Of a DNA stretch of 5,148 bases, positions 1 through 4,175 are shown piece after piece. The translations under genes and the position numbers were made by a program. The stretch spans positions 1 to 5,148 of the forward strand of contig JBGPHT010000277.1 in the NCBI GenBank assembly GCA_041484525.1. The letters run 5' to 3'. Numbering within the stretch: the stretch's first letter is position 1; each line of letters begins with the position of its first letter. A model generated the notes under the pieces. That model did not search any database and had not been told where the DNA came from. It saw nothing but the letters and a program-made list of their open reading frames with translations. The stretch is from JBGPHT01 sp041484525. Lineage in GTDB: Bacteria > Acidobacteriota > Terriglobia > Bryobacterales > Bryobacteraceae.

Positions 1-42
1 ACGCTGGAGTTCCTCCAGCATGCGTTGTCGTAGTGGGGTCAC
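1..42 (-). CDS. Tyrosine recombinase, N-terminal fragment (second copy)
   Basis: Reading leftward from a GTG at 42-40, the minus strand encodes 14 codons, MTPLRQRMLEELQR, before the window ends. Ten of these 14 residues match the start of the complete recombinase at 1575 (MTHLRKLMLEELER), and 34 of 42 bases agree. An AAGGAGG Shine-Dalgarno sequence lies 5 bases before the GTG, the same spacing as in the complete copy. It is therefore the beginning of a second, diverged XerC/D-like integrase, in opposite orientation and presumably followed off-window by an IS91-type transposase gene. The first 14 residues carry none of the catalytic residues, so activity cannot be judged. The fragment is too short for ordinary ORF calling and was recognised only by comparison with the second copy. 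Confidence 0.8.
   Translation of the reverse strand, partial: MTPLRQRMLEELQR
3..19 (-). promoter_or_regulatory. Intragenic 7-bp hairpin with GAA triloop, left copy
   Basis: GCTGGAG and CTCCAGC (7 perfect pairs) flank a GAA triloop on the minus strand, at codons 8-14 of the left recombinase. The same fold occurs at the same codons of the right copy (1598-1614). There one pair differs on both sides (G-C here, U-G there). It may act with the start hairpin as a structured 5' region. Function is not established. Confidence 0.45.
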
Positions 43-64
43 AGAAACCTCCTTCTGTGACCCC
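35..64 (-). promoter_or_regulatory. Hairpin enclosing RBS and GTG start of left recombinase
   Basis: A perfect 10-bp inverted repeat (GGGGTCACAG at 35-44, CTGTGACCCC at 55-64) closes a 10-base loop. On the minus strand the loop carries AAGGAGG and the 3' stem contains the GTG start codon and the ACC codon after it. In RNA the ribosome site would sit in the loop and the start codon in the stem. The equivalent structure is present at 1557-1580, which supports a real role. Translational gating of the recombinase is an inference. A DNA-level role as an operator or recombinase-binding site is equally open. Confidence 0.6.
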
Positions 65-95
65 GAAACTACCGCGTCTTCTGCTCCCCTTCACC

Positions 96-139
96 CACGC
101 GCAGCGTCGGCCGCCCAGCGGCTTCGTTCTGACGGCGCA
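96..139 (-). repeat. Conserved element-end block, left copy
   Basis: Read on the minus strand this block closely matches 1461-1503 on the plus strand, including the exact 13-mer AGAACGAAGCCGC, followed by a GGCGGC-like stretch, GACGCT and CGCGTG, with a few single-base indels. It lies about 55 bases upstream of the left recombinase start, against about 70 bases in the right copy. It is noncoding in both, so shared descent of the element end (the terIS side in IS91 terms) is the simplest explanation. Similarity fades beyond about 139, so the exact outer boundary is unknown. Confidence 0.7.
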
Positions 140-158
140 TCCGGACATTACTCTTCCG

Positions 159-237
159 GCGGACGACCCAATCCGGTTCGTTAGCCATAATGAAAATGGA
201 CATCCATGCCGATTCTCGTACTATCCGGATTGTCCGC
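159..237. repeat. Interrupted 13-bp inverted repeat
   Basis: The left arm (159-176) contains GCGGAC, a 5-base interruption GACCC, then AATCCGG. The right arm (225-237) is the reverse complement of GCGGAC joined directly to AATCCGG. All 13 bases pair, with one 5-base bulge, around a 48-base centre. It lies between the conserved end block of the left element and the lipoprotein start, so it could be part of the element end, a leader structure of the lipoprotein, or chance. The motif ATCCGG also occurs near 139, 171 and 223. Confidence 0.4.
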
Positions 238-277
238 AAGAATGCCTGCGAGGCCCTGCGTGACGAGGTATGGACCG

Positions 278-1144
278 ATGAAAGCAGCTTTGAATATAGC
301 CAGACCGTTGTGCGCATCCGTGCTCCTTCTGTTGGGGCTTTTGCTCGGCGGCTGCGGGCAGATGTCCCAGTCGTTGTATCTGGCCGGTTATGACCGCGAC
401 ATCCAGAATTCCACGCGGGCCATCGAGTCCGCTCGCGATGACGTCCACCGCGCAGCGGCCTATACCAAGCGAGGCAGTGCTTATTCGGAGAAAGCCCGCT
501 ATAGCCGGGCTTTCAAACTGATCTCGGCCGATGAATACGGCCGCTTGTTCGGCCTTGCCGTCAAGGATCATGACCAGGCCGTAGCGCTCGATCCTGCCAG
601 CGCCGAGGCTTATTACTGGCGGGGGCAAACCTATTACGACCGGGCGGCGCTGGAGGTCGTGGTGGACGGCGTATTGGTGGTGAACGATCCTGCCGCCCGG
701 AAGGCCTGGTTCGCCCCGGCAGTCGCCGATTTCAAGAGGGCCATCGAGAAAGACGGCCGGAACGATCGAGCATGGGATATGCTCGGCGCGAGCCATGAGA
801 TGGCCGGCGAACTCGACGAGGCCATCAGCGACTACTCGCAAGAAATGGCGCTGAATCCGTTGGGCAGGGTGCGCTTGGCCGACGCCTACTGCGCCCGGGG
901 GGACTCTGACCAGAAAGAGAAGAAGCCCGATGCCGCTATCGCGGATTACGAGAAATCGATCGAGATCGGCGCCACGGCCGACGGCTGCTCGTGCGATCCC
1001 TACAATCCGCTGTTCCTACTCTACGATAAGAACCGGCGATACGACCAGGGCTGGGAAGTCGTCCACAAAGCGCGGAGTTCCAAGAAATGGATCGAGCCCG
1101 AATTGCTGGATATATTGAAGAAGGATTCCGGACGCAGCAATTAG
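278..1144 (+). CDS. TPR-repeat lipoprotein
   Basis: This 288-residue protein begins with a lipoprotein signal: a short basic start, a hydrophobic stretch of leucines (residues 11-23) and the lipobox L23-G-G-C26. Cys26 is the expected lipidated residue, so the protein should be anchored to a membrane facing the periplasm. The ATG at 278 is chosen over upstream in-frame starts because it places the signal peptide at the N-terminus and has GAGGT 8 bases upstream. The mature part is helical with TPR-like units. Examples are residues 95-120 (DHDQAVALDPASAEAYYWRG), about 148-188 (AVADFKRAIEKD, then a helix pair ending ELDEAISDYSQEM) and about 214-231 (KPDAAIADYEKSIEIG). A CSC pair at 237-239 stands out. 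Such repeats usually bind proteins, but the partner is unknown. The gene lies alone between two divergent element ends with no operon partner visible. It could be a native gene flanked by insertions or carried cargo. Confidence 0.88.
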   Translation: MKAALNIARPLCASVLLLLGLLLGGCGQMSQSLYLAGYDRDIQNSTRAIESARDDVHRAAAYTKRGSAYSEKARYSRAFKLISADEYGRLFGLAVKDHDQAVALDPASAEAYYWRGQTYYDRAALEVVVDGVLVVNDPAARKAWFAPAVADFKRAIEKDGRNDRAWDMLGASHEMAGELDEAISDYSQEMALNPLGRVRLADAYCARGDSDQKEKKPDAAIADYEKSIEIGATADGCSCDPYNPLFLLYDKNRRYDQGWEVVHKARSSKKWIEPELLDILKKDSGRSN

Positions 1145-1444
1145 CGCCGCCCCGGTGTGCCGGGCGCATCGCGCATGGCTTCGATTCGGTTTGGTTTAGC
1201 TCCTCGGAGAACAAATTGCTCCTGAATCACGGCGTAACCGCAAGCTATCTTTTTTCAAACCGCTTCGTAGCGGAGTTTCAGGGTCAACGAGCCGACGGAT
1301 TTCTAAGTGAACATGGCGCATTCTAGAACTCCACTCTGGACTTGTAAACGCGCAAACCATTGACCTGGCTGGTGCGTTTCGCCTTCTCGGATCAGTAATG
1401 ATAAACGCGCTCTGTTCCGCTGATAAGCTGGCACCGATTCCGCC
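1145..1444. other. Intergenic stretch without a recognised gene
   Basis: No coding region is convincing here. A short hairpin follows the lipoprotein stop (1151-1164). A 5-bp stem with a TCGT loop (CCGCT/AGCGG, about 1260-1273) follows a run of six T at about 1248. Another imperfect repeat pairs AAACGC..ACCA (1346-1359) with TGGTGCGTTT (1370-1379). The left edge of the IS91-like element probably falls near the end of this stretch (roughly 1420-1460). A GATAAGC at 1422-1428 is one candidate for the end, but it is unproven. Confidence 0.5.
1151..1164 (+). terminator. Weak terminator candidate after the lipoprotein gene
   Basis: CCCGG and CCGGG pair around a TGTG loop, 6 bases after the lipoprotein stop codon. 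GCG and CGC flanks could extend the stem with a bulge. There is no T-tract directly after it, so it is not a classic intrinsic terminator. Position is the main argument. Confidence 0.25.
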
Positions 1445-1460
1445 CGCGTCACCGACGCGA

Positions 1461-1503
1461 TGCCGACTAGAACGAAGCCGCAGGCGGCAGACGCTTACGC
1501 GTG
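1461..1503 (+). repeat. Conserved element-end block, right copy
   Basis: This is the counterpart of 96-139 in opposite orientation. The exact core AGAACGAAGCCGC is followed by GGCGGC, GACGCT and CGCGTG. A perfect 6-bp stem (1445-1459) lies just outside. The block is noncoding, so conservation between two diverged copies marks it as a functional part of the element end or of the recombinase promoter. Confidence 0.7.
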
Positions 1504-1556
1504 CACACCCTCCAGCATTGATCGTCGTCAGCAGCGGTTGAATCGCGTTACGGTGC

Positions 1557-1580
1557 GGTCACAAGGAGGTCCCTGTGACC
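1557..1580 (+). promoter_or_regulatory. Hairpin enclosing RBS and GTG start of tyrosine recombinase
   Basis: GGTCACA (1557-1563) and TGTGACC (1574-1580) are perfect 7-bp arms around a 10-base loop carrying AGGAGG. The start codon GTG at 1575 lies in the 3' arm, so the loop exposes the Shine-Dalgarno sequence while the start codon is paired. The left copy (35-64) has the same layout with a longer stem, and a 2-base indel between its 5' arm and the AGGAGG. Pairing survives in both, and the 5' arm is noncoding, which argues against codon constraint alone. Confidence 0.6.
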
Positions 1581-2459
1581 CATCTCCGAAAGCTGATGCT
1601 TGAGGAACTCGAGCGTCGAAACTACTCTTCCAGCACAACGTGCGCGTATCTCCGCGCGGTTGAAGATTTCGCGCAATTTTTCAAGCGCCCTCCCGACCAA
1701 CTCGGTCCGGATCACATTCGCCAGTATCAGGCGTATCTGTTCCGCGAACGAAAGCTTTCACCCAACAGCGTTACCCAGCGGCTCGGTGGATTACGGTTCT
1801 TCTATATCAAGACGCTGAAGCAATCGTGGAGCGCAGAACTGACGCCCTACCCCAAGAAGGTGCTGCGGCTGCCTTCCATTCTCAGCCAGGAGGAAGTAAG
1901 CAGCCTTATCGAATCCGCCCCCACGCCGTTCCAGCGTACGCTGCTGATGGCGCTTTATGCCACCGGCCTCCGTCGCGCCGAACTGGCCCGCCTGAAGATC
2001 ACGGACATCGACAGTGCGCGCAACGTGATCCACGTGCAGGGCGGCAAGGGCCGCAAAGATCGCGATGTCATGCTAAGCCCGAACCTGCTCGAAGCCCTGC
2101 GCGCGCACTGGCGCAGCCTACGGCGTAAACCCGCCATCTGGCTGTTTCCCGGTAACCGCTGGCACACCGCGGATCATCCGATCTCCACCAAAGTCATCTG
2201 GCTTGCCTGCAAAGAAGCGGCACAGCGCGCCGGCATCCGTAAGGAAGTTCATCCTCACACCCTACGGCACTGTTTCGCCACTCACCTGCTCGAAGCCGGC
2301 GCGGATTTACGGACCATCCAGATTCTGCTGGGACATCGCGATCTGGAAGAGACCACCATCTATCTCCACCTTTCGCAGCAACACCTGAACGCCACCGCCA
2401 GTCCGTTGGACGCTCTGCCGCTGGGGAGGAATCGCGACACCGGCGACGGTACGAAGTAG
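1575..2459 (+). CDS. XerC/D-like tyrosine recombinase (integrase) of the IS91-like element
   Basis: This 294-residue protein cuts and rejoins DNA through a covalent phosphotyrosine. Residues about 1-90 form a SAM-like core-binding domain (TTCAYLRAVEDFAQFF, then LSPNSVTQRLGGLRFFY). The catalytic domain follows with every expected residue: Arg133 in ATGLRRAEL, Lys158 in GGKGRKDR, His228 and Arg231 in HPHTLRH, His254 in LLGHRD and the nucleophile Tyr263 in TTIYLHLS. The His254-Tyr263 spacing of 9 equals that in XerD, and the length is typical of the family. The start is GTG at 1575, with AGGAGG 5 bases upstream, and the left-edge copy begins in the same way. The stop codon directly touches the transposase ATG, which implies one operon with translational coupling. 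Context and the missing cell-division neighbours argue against it being the host XerC or XerD. Its job in the element, perhaps resolving intermediates or choosing sites, is not known from the sequence. Confidence 0.93.
   Translation: MTHLRKLMLEELERRNYSSSTTCAYLRAVEDFAQFFKRPPDQLGPDHIRQYQAYLFRERKLSPNSVTQRLGGLRFFYIKTLKQSWSAELTPYPKKVLRLPSILSQEEVSSLIESAPTPFQRTLLMALYATGLRRAELARLKITDIDSARNVIHVQGGKGRKDRDVMLSPNLLEALRAHWRSLRRKPAIWLFPGNRWHTADHPISTKVIWLACKEAAQRAGIRKEVHPHTLRHCFATHLLEAGADLRTIQILLGHRDLEETTIYLHLSQQHLNATASPLDALPLGRNRDTGDGTK
1598..1614 (+). promoter_or_regulatory. Intragenic 7-bp hairpin with GAA triloop, right copy
   Basis: GCTTGAG and CTCGAGC flank a GAA triloop at codons 8-14 of the recombinase. 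Six pairs are Watson-Crick and the central one is U-G in RNA. In the left copy the same position is G-C, so both partners changed while pairing was kept. One paired substitution is suggestive only, since codon constraint also shapes this stretch. Confidence 0.45.
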
Positions 2460-3655
2460 ATGCCGCGGCCACCTATCGAGGTGGCCGATGTGATCCGCGC
2501 AGCCGGAGAGAGCTTCTTCGAGCGCAGCCCAAAGTGGCTCACCTGGCTACATCTTAAAGTGTTGAACGCGATCCTGCGCTGCCGAACCGCCGCACTCGGC
2601 GGACATGTGGATGCGTGTTCAGGATGCGGACATCAGGCCATCCTTTCAACTCGTGCCGCAACCGGCATTGTCCCAAGTGCCAGACTAATGCGCGCGACCG
2701 CTGGCTTGAAGCGCGGGAAAAAGAACTACTGCCGACGCGCTATGTTCACGTGGTCTTTACGTTGCCGCGGCAACTTTCGCCGCTGGCGTTGCAGAACAAA
2801 CGCGAGATCTATGCCCTGTTATTCCGGGCCAGCGCCGAGACACTGCTTCAGGTCGCCCGCGATCCCAAGCGCCTCGGCGCGGAGATCGGGTTCTTCAGCG
2901 TCCTCCACACCTGGAACCAGAAACTCCAGCATCATCCACACGTTCACTGTGTTGTTCCAGCCGGCGGTCTGGCCCCGGACCATTCGCGGTGGATTGACTC
3001 GCAACAGAGATTCTTCCTGCCGGTCGATGTTCTCGGAGAAGTGTTCCGCGGCAAGTTTGTGGATGGCCTCAAAAGACTGCATGCGGAGCACAAACTCGGT
3101 TTCCACGGAACGCTCGCCCCGCTTCAGAATCCAAAGGCACTTGCGGCATGGCTTCGTCCACTGTTCCGCTCCAAGTGGGTGGTTTACTCGAAACGTCCTT
3201 TTGGCGGTGCGCAACATGCGCTTCGCTACCTCGGCCAGTACACCCATCGCATCGCCATCTCGAACCATCGCCTCGTCGCACTTGCCGATGGCATCGTCAC
3301 TTTCCGCTGGCGCGATTCCGCTCACAAAAACAAGAAACGTCTGATGACGCTGGGGGCCGACGAGTTCCTGCGCCGATTCCTGCTGCACGTGCTGCCGCCC
3401 GGATTCGTCCGCATCCGCCACTTCGGGTTTCTGGCGCATCGCCGCCGCGGGGCCTTGCTCCCGCTCTGCTTTCAACTGCTCGCCGATTCAGGCCGAGTTG
3501 AGGCCGAATCCAGATCTGAAGAGAACGTTGATTCGTCTCCACGGCCGCTTTGGACCTGTCCGCAATGCGGCGGTCCGATGGTCCTGATCGAACGGCTCAG
3601 CCCCATCGAGCTCCGATTACGGTCGCCGCCAACTCCAACCGGGCAACAACGATGA
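2460..3655 (+). pseudogene. IS91-type HUH/Y2 transposase, broken by a -1 frameshift
   Basis: Rolling-circle transposase that nicks and joins single-stranded DNA. Frame 1 runs from the ATG at 2460 for 61 residues (MPRPPIEVADVIRAAGESFF to CGHQAI). The family sequence then continues in another frame from about 2642-2645 (FNSCRNRHCPKCQ) to the stop at 3653-3655. Joined, it is about 398 residues, the usual length for this group. The N-terminal zinc-binding domain is split by the shift: Cys53, Cys56 and His58 before it, Cys66, Cys71 and Cys74 after it. Later come FHVVFTLP-like VHVVFTLP, the HUH motif in HHPHVHCVV (His161, His163 in joined numbering), and the tyrosine pair of YLGQYTHR (Tyr257, Tyr261), four apart as in IS91. 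A C-terminal CPQC (about 367-370) resembles a second zinc knuckle. Comparison with family sequences suggests loss of one base around 2641-2644. The local bases do not form a classic -1 slippery heptamer, so mutation or a sequencing error is likelier than programmed shifting. The second frame could start at GTG 2615, without a clear ribosome site, but would lack the first zinc ligands. Confidence 0.88.
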
Positions 3656-3875
3656 CGCGATCTTTCCCATCTCGATTCCAGCGCGCGCCCGCACACCATC
3701 GCTACACGTGTGCCTGCCTCACCTGCCTCCTTGCCGCGAGGCCGCAGAAAATCCGCTCGCGAACACGGGCGGTAAGACCCGCGGAGAATATGTTCCTCTT
3801 TACCTCTGCCTTCTCCCTCCGCGCGGCCATTCAAAACCCATAGCGTCGGCGTTCCCAAACGGCTTCCTTCAAGTC
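3656..3875. other. Noncoding 3' part of the IS91-like element
   Basis: This stretch between the transposase stop and the terminal inverted repeat holds no convincing gene. Open frames on both strands cross it, but none shows a family motif, a ribosome site or a start context. Noncoding 3' regions of about this size before the oriIS end are usual in IS91-type elements. Confidence 0.5.
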
Positions 3876-3952
3876 GCTGTATCAAAAACACTCCGGCGAG
3901 GGACACTCCTCCATCCCCGAATGCTCTGGCGCCGGAGTTTTTCCGATACAGC
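3876..3952 (+). repeat. Large imperfect inverted repeat, likely oriIS end of the element
   Basis: The arms at 3876-3898 and 3930-3952 are 23 bases each and pair at 20 positions. The outer 8 bases (GCTGTATC / GATACAGC) and the inner 9 (ACTCCGGCG / CGCCGGAGT, adjoining the loop) are perfect, and the mismatches fall in the A-rich middle. The loop is 31 bases. It lies about 220 bases after the transposase stop, where IS91-type elements carry a subterminal hairpin at the end that the HUH enzyme nicks. It could also stop transcription, since the right arm carries TTTTT, but the T run is inside the stem and not after it. The end-of-element role is inferred. Confidence 0.6.
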
Positions 3953-4007
3953 CCTAAGACTTCACAGGACTTGGACTCAGAAGGTTGGGCTGCTTCGTTG
4001 GAAATCA

Positions 4008-4043
4008 GGAAGAACGAGCTTAGCCGCGGTGTACCGTTCTTCC
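4008..4043. repeat. Perfect 9-bp inverted repeat in the right flank
   Basis: GGAAGAACG (4008-4016) and CGTTCTTCC (4035-4043) are exact reverse complements around an 18-base centre that itself contains the palindrome CCGCGG. It lies between the presumed element end and the promoter of the secreted-protein gene. No T-tract follows. It may be a regulator site, a remnant end of another element, or an RNA hairpin. No role can be assigned. Confidence 0.45.
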
Positions 4044-4110
4044 GGATCCGCAATCTTGCCGCCGTCGATACTGAAAGATACGCGTAAGTGTCAGGTGTTA
4101 GCGGGCTTTT

Positions 4111-4125
4111 CTAGTGCTGTACTAG
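4111..4125. promoter_or_regulatory. Small palindrome upstream of the -35 box, operator candidate
   Basis: CTAGT and ACTAG flank five bases (GCTGT) and end three bases before the TTGACA box. A dyad directly upstream of, or touching, a promoter is a common place for a regulator to bind, but the arms are only 5 bp and no regulator gene is in the window. Confidence 0.3.
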
Positions 4126-4128
4126 CGC

Positions 4129-4157
4129 TTGACAGAAACAACCTTCGGAGATAGTAT
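4129..4157 (+). promoter_or_regulatory. Sigma70-type promoter for the secreted-protein gene
   Basis: A perfect TTGACA (4129-4134) is followed after 17 bases by TAGTAT (4152-4157), which matches TATAAT at 4 of 6 positions including the first two and last two bases. Transcription would start near 4164, leaving a very short leader that begins at or inside the GGGAGG ribosome site (4164-4169) of the gene at 4176. The promoter lies outside the presumed element end and so probably belongs to the gene. Confidence 0.55.
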
Positions 4158-4175
4158 TCGTCCGGGAGGCGACCT

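Larger units (their letters stand above)
1445..3952 (+). mobile_element. IS91-like element with tyrosine recombinase and HUH transposase
   Basis: The element combines an end block shared with a second copy (1461-1503), a tyrosine recombinase gene, an abutting IS91-type HUH/Y2 transposase gene, and a large inverted repeat about 220 bases beyond the transposase stop. IS91 members transpose by a rolling-circle route, have no terminal inverted repeats and make no target duplications, so the ends cannot be fixed by those signs. The left boundary is uncertain within about 1420-1460. A perfect 6-bp hairpin (CGCGTC/GACGCG, 1445-1459) sits at the edge of the shared block. The right boundary at 3952 is inferred from the hairpin, which resembles the position and style of the oriIS end. 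A subset of IS91-family elements is known to carry an upstream integrase-like gene, and this fits that subset. The transposase is frameshifted, so this copy probably cannot move on its own. Confidence 0.75.

Noticed and set aside
190..393. Short plus-strand frame beginning MKMDIHADSRTIRIV
   Set aside because: It overlaps the lipoprotein start in another frame, lacks a ribosome site, and its later codons run through the signal-peptide coding region.
221..841. 206-codon minus-strand frame opposite the lipoprotein
   Set aside because: Antisense to a well-supported lipoprotein with signal peptide and TPR-like helices, and without recognisable motifs of its own.
1575..2459. Host XerC or XerD chromosome-dimer recombinase
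   Set aside because: The protein has the Xer fold and residues, but it directly abuts an IS91 transposase and has a second copy nearby in the same leader context, so it belongs to the element.
2640..2647. Programmed -1 frameshift site in the transposase
   Set aside because: Codons ATC CTT TCA do not allow a standard X-XXY-YYZ slip, and no following stem was evident. A one-base loss explains the shift more simply.
2643..3344. Continuation of the first transposase frame past the frameshift as a separate 294-residue protein
   Set aside because: After CGHQAI the residues lose all family resemblance, and the conserved HUH and YLGQY motifs lie in the other frame. It is a run of chance open codons.
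2819..3475. 218-codon minus-strand frame opposite the transposase
   Set aside because: Antisense shadow of the HUH domain region, with no independent start context or family similarity.
3472..4053. 193-codon minus-strand open frame across the 3' part of the element
   Set aside because: It overlaps the transposase C-terminus and runs through both arms of the 3876-3952 inverted repeat. It shows no domain motif or ribosome site. It is probably a by-product of high GC.
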